Source of the DNA: Varroa destructor
Lineage: Eukaryota > Arthropoda > Arachnida > Mesostigmata > Varroidae
Reading direction: 5' to 3'
NCBI RefSeq assembly: GCF_002443255.2
Contig: NW_019211455.1
Coordinates: 60,202,764-60,266,763 of the forward strand
Length of the DNA: 64,000 nucleotides
Positions 33,177 to 47,100 of the stretch are shown piece by piece; the first letter of the stretch is position 1; the number at the start of each line of letters is the position of its first letter. The translations under genes were made by a program, and so were the position numbers. Under the pieces are notes generated by a model, which was given only the letters and a program-made list of their open reading frames with translations, searched no databases and was not told where the DNA came from.

Positions 33177-33265
33177 AGAAAATTCGGGTGATTCACAAAC
33201 ATGAGTTTTACCTTAGAATTACGGCGCCAGAGACAGTTCGCCGTATAAATATTGTATCCGGTGAA
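33177..33265 (+). repeat. Decayed dispersed repeat, copy A (gag-like start)
   Basis: Aligns without gaps to 48418-48506 at 64 of 89 positions, with most differences being transitions. Both copies read MS..LEL.RQ from an ATG and both have a stop at codon 16 (TAA here, TGA in the other). The short Gln/Arg-rich start resembles the N terminus of retrotransposon gag proteins, but this is only an inference. Confidence 0.75.
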
Positions 33266-36200
33266 TAATCCTCCATAAAAAGCACCGCAAGCTGCTAGTT
33301 CAAAAATATCCCAGAAAATAAATTTTTACTCAAAAATGAATGTCGTGTAAGACCTTATGGGACGGTGAGTAAAAGTGTGCAAAATTGTGGTAGAAGCAGA
33401 TCTATCCCGAAATTTACGGGTGTTGACATTCAGGTTTGGTGCCGCATTCGCGTAGCAGAGATATGTATGTGTGAGGTGGTATAAATCTGAACCCGGACTT
33501 AAGCACACTGCGCTTATTGCTGAAAGATAAAACTTAATGGCGGTATGATACGTAACATTCGAAACATAAATCTAGCATATAGGTTTGATTTATGTGAAAA
33601 TACCGTGGTGACTTATCTCGGTCAGTAAGGTGGAAAGATTAAACAAATTGGTACCGCATGATTTGGACGAAGATCAGTGCTAGAACAGTGATCCATTCTT
33701 GCATTGAACTCTGACTTACGACAAAAGTGGCTTTTCTTCAATACTCGAAGACGGCAACGTTGGTGAACGGATCTCTGATTGGAGTTTTATGTCCAGTATT
33801 GCCATTAGGCGTTCCATCACACGGCTAGCTCTTAGCGCAAAACGAGGTCTGTTTATGCCCAAGTTTGACTTACATTACAACGTGTCCCTAATATTAGCAG
33901 GAAAACACGTTATGTACTAAACGATCACAGGAGCACATAAATGCGAAGCATCATATTGTGCAATTGTATAGCTGCAATAACTTATGGTATCTTTTTGGTG
34001 GTCTAGTGCAGGTGTTATCCCCTACTACTTTATGATTACTGGTTCGTATGCCTGAAGCATAAATTAAATTCCGACATGATTTTGGAATGTCCTTTAACTC
34101 TCGTACCGGTAGGTTCAGACTAGCACGGCCTACTTGTTTATACTGTCTAAGTCTGCAAAAGCTCGTTGACTTTCCGTTGTTACAAGCCAATCTATAAGGC
34201 GGGGTTTGGCTACATTCTTCTACACGAAACCTTCGTGTACATACACAACACAGACATAGCAGCTGCGCAATGGACGTTAATACAGAAACACTATTCTATT
34301 CTTGTGCATAATTTTGCTTTCGATCCCTGTCCATTTCATTAGAGGTATCATGTCTCATGGCCTCCCCTTGCACACTAACGGATTTACACGTTCACCAAAT
34401 AATCAGTATTTATTGTCCAGATATGGCTTATGTTTGAAGCGTTTTTATTGTAATACTATAGGTTAGATGCCATAGTCAGATTTCCCATTTGGAATTAAGG
34501 TGACGCCGTATGCATTTTTCAAGATGTGCCCTAATAGTTCTTTATTTATAACAAATTCACAGAAACGAACCAGTAGCCTATCAGGTGGTGTTTCTTGGTT
34601 TTATCCACTGCTCAAAACGTCGAGTAAATAATAACCCATCGAATAAATGCTCCACCATTCGGCACGCGTAGGTCTCCTGAATCTTTTAGATGTTGAAGCT
34701 GCCGAAAATTATAGCACAAGGCTAAGAAGTTCTTAGAAGAATCAGTCATGCGACATAAGCAACGTCGAACGTAGTACAGCAAGGAGCGCAAGCGATTGTA
34801 AAAGGTAAACTCAGAATAAAAAGGGACTGAGCAGTGTGGCCTTCTAATTAATTTAATTAATTTCGGTCGCAGTGCATGAACCGAGAACTCCATTTTTGAC
34901 TCAACTGTGTTTAGCGTTACTCACCACCTACGGTAAAGTGTTGCTCCACGTGAGCGACCGATTAAATCAGACTACATCAAAAGCCAAAGGGCTTTTAAAC
35001 TTAGCGCTGGATGAGCTATCAGTTTTGAAAACCCGCGCTTTTTTTAAAAAGTAATAAAATTCTACATATATTCTTCTTCCCTGTTCAACGGTTCCAGTTT
35101 ACTACGCTTCATAGTAAACTACAGCGCAGATTTTTTCTAAAAAAATTTCCTACATAACTTACGTCTCGTGTTCCGGCTTATGTTTTTCAAGTGGACTACA
35201 AAATTGCCGATGTGAAACGCTAATTACGGAATACACTTCACGGCAACGTAAAATAGAAATACTGAGTTTTAATGTACGTAAAGTGCTAGTGAGCGTTAAC
35301 GATAATAAAATCATATAAGTCCTAACAATCTTTCAAACGCATTTTAAAATTCATCCGTGATAAAATCTACAAAAACATATTATTTCTTCTTTATTTAGCC
35401 ACACTTAGCGTGTACTATATGTCTCTCATTTTTCCTCGAACAAAGTTACTGGCTTCTTGTTGAAGAAAATGATCCTAGGTATTTTTGAATGTGATATGAC
35501 GTAATTTACGATTCTCCGAATCGAATTTCTTCGGTAAATTGAAAGTTAATTTTCGGAAATATGTTTTATTTTATTTACTTCAAAACTGTACACTTTTCTA
35601 TAAAATGCATTTTGCAAAAAATAAAGGTTTCTCTAAAGTATATTCTTTATTTTAGTTTATACGGGACAATAAAATTCGCCATTTTAGTAATTTTTTTATC
35701 TATTTTTTACACCTAAAACATACCAAAGTTTTTTGAAGTGCTGTGAGTACTTTAGGCGGATGGTGCAATCGAGACTTGGTATTCAAAGTCTACATACAAC
35801 ACAAGGCACTTTTTGGAGCCAAAATAACGAAATGGTGGTACCCTTCGAATGCCTTTAAAACCCATGACACATTCGGTTGAACGTGTTCGGTATCAACGGG
35901 CGTCAATGCGGCTGCAGACGTGAGGAACATCATACAGTGTTAGAGTTGTACAATAATTGTGTGTGAATAAAGACAGGCCATGTCCGAAATGCAACCTCGG
36001 GGTATAATTAAACCGCTTGATTTATTTTTTAACTGAAGGTGTGCAATTCTCGGCGCGGTTGAGATTGCTCTGTTGTTCTTTCCTCATATTTTGCTTTATT
36101 TCCCTTTCCCGGCGTGAGCTTTTACCGGAGATAATGTATTTGCAAATACAATCTGTGCTCACGGTGCGTGTCGAGTCATATGTCATTGATCGACTTTTTA

Positions 36201-37917
36201 GGTTAGTAATTAGGTAATAAACGAACGGCAGGTCATCGATTTTAGACCGTTTCTCGTGTCTGAATACGAGCAACGTGTCACCAAATCGGATTGCTGTACA
36301 TTGATTGATGTACAATGTTGCAATTTGTGTATGGTACTGCCGTTACATTAACTACTTTGTGACGCACTTTGGTCGAGTCAGTTTTCGTCTGTTGTATCGT
36401 TAAGAAACATAGGTCGTGAGGGTAACATTTGTAATGAAACATCAGGAGTGACGCAGCAGCTTTTAGTGTAGTCGTTGTGTTTCTCACAATTTACTAAGAC
36501 AGAATAGACGGACGCATTTGAAGGTACTTTATCATTTGAATATGAATTTAGGTCTTCTTGAAACACGTAATGAAATTGGGAGACAGCACTGGATAAAAAA
36601 AGGTAGAGACGGATTGTACCGAAAAAAAACTCAGCCTCGATTGCACAACTGATTCCTAACAGCGTTTGTATGTTTTTTGTAAATAGCTATATAAAAAAAA
36701 TACCTGTTCATGTATTTATGTTGCGTGATTTTTCAACAAGGCTCTACTAATACGTAATGAAAAGTGGGCATATGTTTATAAAATAATATGGAAACTTCTT
36801 TTTATTACCGCAAGAAATAGTTAGGAACTGCTGGGAAAAACTAGCCCTCTGATACTTGTCGCATAGGTGCCTAATCATTGACTATCTTTGCAGCGTTTCC
36901 AGAGTCACAAGTCAATTTCAATTAAAAAGAGTGTGTCTGCTTAAATAATAGTTTATATTGTAAAAACGTGAATCATTGGCCGTTTATACCACAAATACGT
37001 TTTTACATAATTATGCGTAGCCTTGAGATATCCTTATAGCACTGCATTCATCAGGCTTGCTCGCCATTTACTAGCCCGCTAAATGTTTACAATTAAAATT
37101 GTTAACAAAAAAAATCTAGTCGAAGTGATAAAAAGTATTAAGCCTCGTTGTTAGTCACGTTGATTTGAAGTAAGAGCTGTGTTCACATACATTCATTAGG
37201 TGTGTTAGTTCATGTATTTCTATGCTACCTTTATTGGTGTAGCATCTCGTACTACTTAACTATTTAAATATTATTAGCAGTGTAGTACGGCTTTCCAATG
37301 CATTGGTTTTCGGTGAATAATAATAAGTGTTTAGAAAAGGGCTTGGCCAAACGAACTTAGCCCGAACTTTGCCCTAACGAAATGCAGAAAGGGTTATTCT
37401 AACTATTGCTGGAGCTGTTTTGTATTTCCATACAAAGTAAGTTAAATAGCTTTTAAAAAATGCATGTATGGTGCGTGAGTGTTGTCGTATGTGGAGGACA
37501 CGAATTAGTCATCCATCCAGTTAGTAAGACACTGTATATTTTATTGCAATGTGCACTATTTTAAATTAAGGCATGAAGAAACATGTCTGTAGCATGTCCG
37601 CATTTGGCCTTAAATGCCTTCTTATGAAGAAAATGGTACAGAAGCGCACGATATGTCGGTGTTTTTCTTGGACTTATTCATCTGCGAAGGTTAGCGGACT
37701 AGTGCCTAACAGCTTGTAGAGTGCCACAACGGTCAATCCTCCTACTTAATAAGAAACAAATTAAGTAAAAACAGAACACCTTTAAGTGTGGCTGAAGAAC
37801 AACTGAGGCAATGCCGGATTTATTTTACCTCGGATATTTGTTTCTTGATATTTCTTCTTTGTGCCCAAAAGATCGTTTAGGGTTGCATCATATTTTTGAC
37901 CCTAAATTTTGTTTATT

Positions 37918-37950
37918 ATGTCTATGCGAATAAAACGGCGGTGCAATTAA
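37918..37950 (+). promoter_or_regulatory. Upstream open reading frame of the optineurin-like gene
   Basis: A ten-codon frame, ATG to TAA, ending 35 bases before the main ATG. If the leader is not spliced away between them it could lower initiation at 37986. Confidence 0.4.
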
Positions 37951-37985
37951 GCCTCAAAGGTGGTGCAGAGTATTCATCGGTAAAG

Positions 37986-38139
37986 ATGGCTTCATCAATC
38001 GTGTCAAATTTGTCGGCTGGAGAAGGAGATAAATCTGAGATACGGCCTATCCCAGATACTGCATCGGTTTCTGCACACGAAAGTGTTCTAGACTTCGTTG
38101 TCCTTCCTGAGAGCCCTGGTGGAGGTTATTTGTCTGAAG
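37986..38139 (+). CDS. Optineurin-like exon 1: start and LIR-like motif
   Basis: Residues 1-51. A low-complexity Ser/Glu-rich start leads to SVLDFVVLPESP (33-44), where F37-V-V-L40 preceded by Asp fits the LC3-interacting core (aromatic, two any, Leu/Ile/Val). The donor is GTAAGT. The frame is also open upstream of the ATG, but only from non-ATG codons. Confidence 0.85.
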
Positions 38140-41100
38140 GTAAGTCTAGGCGATTATAGAAGAGGTTAGAAGCTACAGACTTTTTCACGCTTTTCAAGTC
38201 CACACAGAATATAAAAATACGAAAAAAGGTAGGTCCGCAAAGACTTCTTAATAATAAAACTAGGTCAACGATCCGTAACTTATATTAGAGAACATGTCAC
38301 GGGCGGGTTTGCCTGGCGAAGTTGACTGCCCGATTCCGTATAATTTGTTCAGGAATACAGCAATGGAAAAACGTTTATCTTGTAATGCAAAAATATTTGA
38401 ACTGATTCTTATTTATACACTACCTACCCGGGAGTCGATGAAAATCTACATGTTTTTAAAATTGTGGATTTGAAAATGCATATTTACCTTCAAATTTATC
38501 TTTTTTTATTCAGAGCGCGCCTTGGGCTTTCGCGTCGAGATGTCGTGATTCAAGCTACTACATTCGAGCTTTTTCCTCTAATTTCATTTGTTTTTTTTTG
38601 TATCTTTGTATCATCAAAGGTCCCTTTTTCTAATCAATGAACTTACACAAATAGTTGAACCAATATATTACAGCAGCATTTTTGTACATTTCTTATACAT
38701 TACATGATACTGCAGGAGGCGAGTAAATAGATCAAACATGTATTTAGGTGAATAAGAAAATGTAACATGCATGAGATAACTAAGAAATCCTAGGCTACTC
38801 ATGAGTAGTGGATGGGAACAATTTTGGAAAGCATGATTAAATTATGTCTAAGGACAAAAAAGGTGTAAGTCGAATTCAACATAGAAACATATTTTTTTAC
38901 ATTCTTTTTTAGCTCTTAAGTTAACGCATAAGTAATGGTGCGTTTACCAAATGTTTCTTTTCCCTCTGTCTCTTCTACGTTATTTGTTGTTTACTTTTCT
39001 CTCTTTAAATACGTACAAAGCAAAGCAGGAGTGCGCTTTGACTCACTTCTCAGTGAATTTGCTTTGCTTTATACTTGCCTCGAGTTCAGGCTATACATGT
39101 ATATGGTTCTAGTAAAAAAAATGCATTTTCAGTAATCCGTTTAATTCACCTTTTGTCGAGGTGTAAAAACAATCCAAGCAGCTCAACATATTTGTGTCGT
39201 GTACAATGTACGTTACGTACCTAAAAAACTCTTGAATGATAGTTTGTGAAGTCTAATTACGATGTCTAAGAATTTATGGGTACACACCATCCTGGTGGAC
39301 CATGGAAAAAACCGCCTCAAGGCAGTTTTGAAAGCGGATAGTCGATGAAAAACCCATGATTTGTGTTTCATGGATCTAGAAGACAAGTAAAAAGGAACTA
39401 GAAGGGAAGTGGAATAGATGAAAAACAAGACGGTCACAGGATTCTTCTTTTAGCCCTGTTGTATCGAGTAAATAAGGTTGCTAGACAAGTCAGGTCATTC
39501 TTCTCTTTAAAAATGCTAAGCCGCACGTGGCAAACATTGTAAAAGCCACCTTGCAAGGGCTTGAAAGAGAATTCTTTAGTTTCCACGTCCGTATTTTCCA
39601 GACCTTTCCCAACAGATTACCCCAACAGATTATTGGTGAATGAAGTTCTTTCAGGTTGCATGTAAATCGAAACTATAATAAATAAAATTTGTAGCACAAT
39701 ATTTGACAATAAATAGGGTCTCAAAAATTGGCTGAAGGATTTCAACACTAAACCTGAAAATTGGTGGTGAAGCGGAATCTCCGAATAAATTGAGAGACCT
39801 GAGAAGGTCACGAAGAGTGATGCCGAATATATAATAAATTAATTTCCTGTTGGAATCCCAGCAGAAAGCTGCGTTTTCTGTTAAGTGAACGAACCGCCAT
39901 TACTTACTTACCTATCCAATGTATTGAAAACATTAATCTTCGCTTATTTCTGTGCGGGTCGTCTAGTGCTTTTTTCTTATAAGTGTACTTTATTTATTAA
40001 GTTTCACACCGTTGGTCTACGAGCTTGAGCTTGATGCAATAAATCGCTTAACTGAAGTTGAGATGCTAAGCAAATTAAAACATTAAATGAAGATAAATAG
40101 TTCATGCTTACGTTTTTATGTTGCCCAAGTCGAGTGTATGTAAACACACAGTTACAAATTAGTTAGAGAACCGCTAGCAATCAGTTTGTCGCAAGTGGTG
40201 GAAACTGCCTCCTCCAGTTAAATACTGCTTTATTTGTTTCAATTAACAAAATATTCGTAGTATGCTTAAATGTAACACAGTTACTTCATTTTATGGATCA
40301 CCTGATCTCCAAATTTGTACTCGGATCCGCTCAAAGAGAGTTTTCAAGTTTACTATTCTATTCGAATACTTTTGTCTTTTGGTTATACATAGTGTCGCGC
40401 ACCAGTTTTTTCATTTAGGTGGTTACGAGCACTAATTACAAGGAAAAGGTACTATGTGAAATCTTCTCTGACTTGTGTATTATTATTCATGTTAAGTTAT
40501 AAATAATTACTGGGTCGCTTCAGTTTAGCTCTTCCAGTTGTGTTATTTCTCCAAGCCAAAGCTTATCTAGAACTTTAGAACTTTTAGTGTCTTGCAGTAA
40601 GCGAAGCTACTAAATTCCACTTCTTACTTCGGTTAGCGGTTTTCTGCGTGCTTTGTTTAAATAAAAAATTAATCGTTTTCTTCGATTCCAATAAATCTAC
40701 AGGTTATCACGTTGGGTTCGCCTTCTCTACATTCTAAGTGTTTTTTTGATTTAGTCCACCGTAAATTTAAAACGAAGTTTCTCTAATTTGTTCTCAGAAC
40801 TTTCGATTATCTTTCTTCTTTCTGCTTCCTCATTTGTGACATTTATTTGTAACAACAGTTATAAAAATATGTTACACTATCTAAACAGTGTGATGAGAAC
40901 TTCTATTGAAATACACGTGACGTCTGAGTGCACATACAAAAATAATAAGGGATATCAATAGTTCTTTATATCTTTTAAATAAAACTTTATTCAACTAAAC
41001 TTGTTTATCCTCTTGTATATGACATTATTCTTAGCTGGGGATGCATTTGATAACCTTGCTGTTCAACTACAATCCCTACCGATGGCTTCTGCGGTAGTAC

Positions 41101-44100
41101 CTGTACAGTCTGTCTCACTACGTGCAGATATAGAAAGACTGACCACGGAAAATGAACAGCTCAAGAGTAAGTAATATACTGATTGCTCCGTTTTTCCAAT
41201 ATATACTTCGTCATATAAAAACATTGGCTGATTTTATTTTAAAGGTGAAAATATACCATACATTGTAGCTTGGTAATTATTAATATAATAAATAGAGTAC
41301 TACAAACATCTTTTTAGCAGGTCGGTCAGTAAGTTAGTTTCCGACCAATTATAGTGAATCGCCCGAACCTGCCCATGTATCCAAGACTTTGGAGCTCTCG
41401 AGTAGATTTGTTTTAAACTCTGTTTCATTAATCCTCGAATGCCACCATTACGTGAACAACTACTTTGCTTCGGACTATAGTGGTTAGTTATATAATTACA
41501 CTAAACTGTGAGTCATTGTAAGGTTCACAGTACCGAAAATTTTCCAATTCTTTACGGGAGGCCACCAGCGTATCGTCAAATCGATGCTGGAGTCGAGAGT
41601 CTGTGTGGTCTCCATCATTTAATCCGGGGCGGAAGCATGACTTTCACCCTGAAGAATTGGGTTCGACGAGTCTGAGAGCTTTCATCTTGTAGACTAAGAA
41701 CTTCAATATCTGAAAAACTGGGCAATCTATGTAAGCCTGCAGAAGACAGGGAGAATAACTAGCTGAACGAGCATGTCGGCAGAATCGATCCAGATGCATT
41801 GAATTGTCAACATTCAATCGCCGACAGGTTAGCCCTGGTGAACTAAACTAAGTTACCGTTACTTCTTAGTTTAGGAAAAATAATTCCAAAGATCCAGAGA
41901 CCATAGGATATATTGCTTTACATCAGTTGTTGATTATTCGGTCTTTTACATTAGAGAGATATGGACTTTTATGGATCAGGGAATTTGCAACACGCTTTGT
42001 TTGCCGCAATGACTATGGTCACCGCCATTGCCCGCGTCTTGCTGTTATGGTCACGGCCTGCGACACTACCATAGAAATGTTGGTTCATGCATGAGAGTCG
42101 AATTTGCACATGGTCAACGTCGCTGCCACTACCGTACTAATTATGATAAAAAATCAAGGATATTTTTCGTACGAAAAATACCTTTGGTTTTTTACCACAA
42201 ACTGAACTCACGCCAACATTAGGCTGACGAAGCTTACCGAGTGTGCTGCCTACCAGGGCATCCTGTTCGGCATTGTAACCCGATTACGACGCCCCCTCAG
42301 TTTGGCGCGCTTCTTTTATTTATAGCAAGATACCCATAGCGTCGTCGTGCTTTCGGTTTAACCATTTTGTATACCTGGCCTCTGTGATGACGGATATGAA
42401 ACGATCTTGAGTATTTCGTGTTGGAAACCTTGTTACAAGACTGTATCTATTTACGCATAGAAGCTTACGGCTATTTCTTAAGACGTCAAATTGTTAAAAG
42501 CCTAGTCTAGTTAGATGTCTTCTATGAAAAAAGTGCTACCATATTCCAATATGCCGGAAAGATACATGGGGACTGTGTAGATATCAGGCCGACCGTGTGC
42601 ACCTCGTGGTTACTGTAGTTGTGCCCAGGTTTCTAGAGCTGCAGGCCATGAAACACTTCCAGTCGAGGTTTACTAACGATCTTCTGACGTTGAGATGGAT
42701 GTGGAAGTATACAACGCGTCCTCGTATCATATATAGATATAGATAGCTTACCACTTGCGGCTGCCCGTGAGCATATAAACCATTTAGTCTGTCTCTCATC
42801 GATAAGTCTCCAACATCTATTTGTACTATACACAAGCACGTTTTACTGTATAATAAATGCATACTCAACATCCATTCATCATACAGACAATACTAAAATT
42901 CTCATTTGTATTCCAGAGGCCGCACTGGACAACAGTCAATCAATGAAAATTCATCTCGAGCGATGTAACGTTTGGAGGGAACAAATGCAGCGAATATATG
43001 AAAGGTGACGTAAAATGGATGGAAAAATGATACATGGATGGAAAAACATAAAAATAGCTTTTCCTAAACATGAATATTTCTTATTATAAAGTTGTTTCAT
43101 CTACTCAAGGCCAGCATAATTTATGAAAATCGCAAGCGTTTTCGAGATTTTCACATATTTTTCTTGCACCAAAAAAGAATTTGCAACCCACCTCATTGAA
43201 TTACTTTTAAGCCATAAATGTTCTCTCACATTTATATTACCAAAAATATATTAGCGGTGAATATCGAAGTCTATGTAGAGCACAACTTTTTCAATAGCAA
43301 TAGTCATTCATATCATAATGTTTTTCCGTTTTATTTATTCTATTATTGACTAATTTTTTACGCACAGAATAGGTAAATACTATTATAAGATCTTCTCAAA
43401 AAAGCTGAAATCTCTAAGTTTTCTTAAAGTTTGCAGGATTTTATAAATATTAATATTTCTGCACATTTCGACATTTACTGAAGTTTTAGGGTAAATTTAA
43501 CAGCAACTATGTGAATGAATGAAGTAACCGAAGGTGTTAATGAAACTAACACAATATGATAACTAATTATTGAAATCACTAAAGAAAACTCAAATATCAA
43601 GTTATGAAAAACCAACTGAAAGTTTTTTTTTAAATAAAAATGAGAAATCTATCTAATGAGATGGGCTATAAATTTCCTTCGATAGAAAAAGCTTGTATTG
43701 AAAACTCAAAAGCGGTTGGAGGCCTATAATCTAACAGCACTAAAAAATGAGTCTGTGTCTCTCAGTGGATCAGGCTCACACACGTACTTTTTTCCTTAGA
43801 GCTCAACGTTTGCGAAAATTCTAGAGAGTCACTAAGCTATCCTCCTGCTAGTAGTATCTTTATATAGTTTATATGTAATGCTTTGGCGTATTTCAATGAC
43901 ATATTTTTTTACATTCACTTATGTTGCATATTAAATGAAGAACTGAAATAGGCACAGTGTAAGAATCTGGAAGGATTTTCTAGAAGATATATATATATAT
44001 ACTGATAAAAGATTTTCAAATTACGACTCTCGTTCGATTTAGTGTATCGAGGCAGAGTTATAAAATAAAGGAGGTTAGTGATCGAAACACTAACAAAATG

Positions 44101-47100
44101 GTTTAAAATAGGTGCTTGGACAAAAACGGGAACTCGACCAATAGTGTGTACTAGACTGACTGAAGCACTAAACCATAAGGATTCATAAAGAGGATAATCA
44201 TGGAGAGTGGAGTAAGGGACGAAGGGAAAAAAGTTGGATGTGTTACCAGTAAAATCTTAGGGAAATCTAAGACTTTAAAGTGGGCATGCAGGAAGATAAC
44301 TGATCAACCTATAAGCGGTATGTTCAACTGCAACCATATGGTTAACATGGTACTAACTCAGTTCACTTACTACTGACCGCGTCCCTCATTACATGTTGTC
44401 GATGCTTATCAATTTATGTGATGCACTTTGCTTGTTATTTTCATAATATTAGGGATGCAGCTATGATCGAAGAGGCGCGTCAGACTACGATCAAAATGCA
44501 GGAGGAGAAAGCGACCCTGCGGGCGTGTCTTGAGAGCACCCAAAAAAAACTTGAGGATGCTATCGTCGAGAAATTCAGCCTCTGTAAGTAACTGCTAAAA
44601 AGTACCATCTGAACTAATAAGCCAAACGCACTTTTTTGGTTACGCTTTCAGCTTCCGTGCCTATTACTATATTTTATTAAATGTTGCTGAAAACAGCATC
44701 ATTTGTGGCTGCTGTTTGTATTGTTCTTAAAAGCCAACCCCTGTAATTTGGTTATTCCTCCGATACCAGCGTGATAACGTGCCGTCTTGCTTTGGTATCT
44801 TGTTTTGTTCTAAAAGCCGAAATGAAAAAGTCTTTAGAGGAAGAGTTGCGCGAACTGCGATCACAGCTTGACGAGTGCCACCAGAAACTCGAGGAATCAA
44901 ACCAACGGGTGGAAGATCTAACCTATGTCTATGTTGACTCTGAAGAGAGCGCCAAGCAATACGGTTCAGAAAGGGAGGTTTTGCGCAAAAAAACCCAAGA
45001 CAAACCGGAGAAGGTCAAAAAGGAACGTGATGTTATCACAAAACAGCCTGACGAAAGGGATACCCCAGAAGAAAAGTATGTCTAGTATTTGAATTGTGCT
45101 CAGGTGAATAATTGATTTGACTGAATTAGTTATACAAGTTGATAAAAATGCTTCAAATGAAACTGAAATAGTGTGTCGTTAAAAACAGATTCATTCTATA
45201 AATTACAATTGCAAACAATTTATCCAGCAATAAATTATCTGAATATTCTAATCATATTCAATTTTATATCGGATGATATATAATGTACTATAACTATCGA
45301 AAAAGGTAAGCACTTCGTTTTTGCTTTTGTCAGCGACGAATCCGTGAATTATCATAAAATTAAGTTTAACAACATACATATATTATTGTAAGTAACGTTT
45401 ATGCAAGTTCCTTTTAAGAAATTAGAAGAAATGTATATAGCCAAGGTGTAGTCATAATTGAACATCTTTCCATCCTTTTCAGCCCCGTAGTTGCTTCACT
45501 CCAAACGGAAATAGCAAGCCTGAAAGTCGAGGTTGAAAAAACAAGCAATGAGGTTAAGTAAGTAGATCTCAATTGTATTTTAATTTCTACAATAAAACGT
45601 CTGATACATAATAGACATTTATTTAGACTTCCGTATTTTTAAATTAAACTAGATCTTGGTTGGACAATCTTTTAATATACTGAGGAAGACTTACTTATGG
45701 CTTCCCAACTTACAATGGGTCAGTACTTAGCATGTTGCATATTTGGGATAGAGGTGCGTGTATCGTACCCCATCAATTGCTCTCCTGCTTTTTACGAAAT
45801 TCTTCGATACATGTGATAAGAACAACTAAAACTCATAAGTGCTATTGTCCAGACAATATTCGGGCTAAAGTCATATAATTATAATATTGGATAATATTTG
45901 AACCCTAATTTCTCGCCATAATTTCAACTTTTAATGACATAGTTATCCTAAAGTATTCGCACGTCGCCGCTGTCGACTTTAATGTCGCTTAATTCTAGGT
46001 TTCTTTAGCAATAAACAGAAAACGATATCTTTTTATTTTTGGCTAATACCTCGCAATAAAGAAGTCATTCCTTCTAATCCGAATCTATTTGGCACAAAGC
46101 TAACAATTTTATCTTGTTAAAGACGTCTTGTCTTCTCTATTCTTATTATTCTGTGTACATTGTTAATAGATGACATTTAATTAAAACGTCAATTAGTTTT
46201 GCATGCATTTGGCAGTTAATAAGTTTTAACCTCCCGTTTTTAAAATCCTAAAATAAAGTGCATTTTTGAACAAAACACCCGTCCTCATGAAATGTACGCT
46301 TGATAATATTTACATCATCTTGCCTTCATATATATCCAAAAAAAGAAGCATTTTGTAACTAGAGATACTACTGAGATATTAATATCTTAATTGTGTTGCT
46401 GATCTAAGTTAACTAAGTAATGTAAGTTGATAATATTAGACCCGTTTGAGCGTAAGAACTAGACTGAAAGTTTAAAATAAGGAATTGGCACCTTTGTCTT
46501 ATAACATTAAGAAAGCTTTTAATATATGCAAAAAACTAATAGATTGAATTGGGATGAGCAAAAGTGGCTTACAGTGCCGAAAAATCTGTTTACGGATTTG
46601 TTTTAGGATTTAAAAATAGAATTAATTCAAAGGGTAGAGGATACTGAGTTGGACTTTGATACTGCTTTTTATCCGCATTACGGCTAAATAAATTGAAATT
46701 GACATAAGGATGTTCCCCTTAAGTACAACGTTATTCCTGATGGCATTTTTCTAAAGGTCTACAAGGTCTTTCCGACAGCTCTGATTCATATTTCCGTTTT
46801 CCAATATTCCTGTAATTCATTTTTCACATCAGTGCACATTAGAAAAACTCTAAATTAGTGTTGACAATTATAAACACGTGAAAAAATGACAAACTCAAGA
46901 ATAATAATAATAATAATATGTACAGCTTTTTTTATACATTTATTTATTTTTAAGGTCGCCCGGGCGTCGAACCCCATCTGTAACACAATTGTCCCTTATC
47001 CCACTATTAAAAAAATGTTTCAGTTTAAGATTGTGTGGCATATGCTATCTATACCCTAAAAAATTTATTAGACATAGAAAAATGCGTATACGGGAAAAAT

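Noticed and set aside
46950..47030. Possible intact tRNA gene on the minus strand
   Set aside because: The B box is good, but the acceptor and T stems do not pair; a SINE head fits better.
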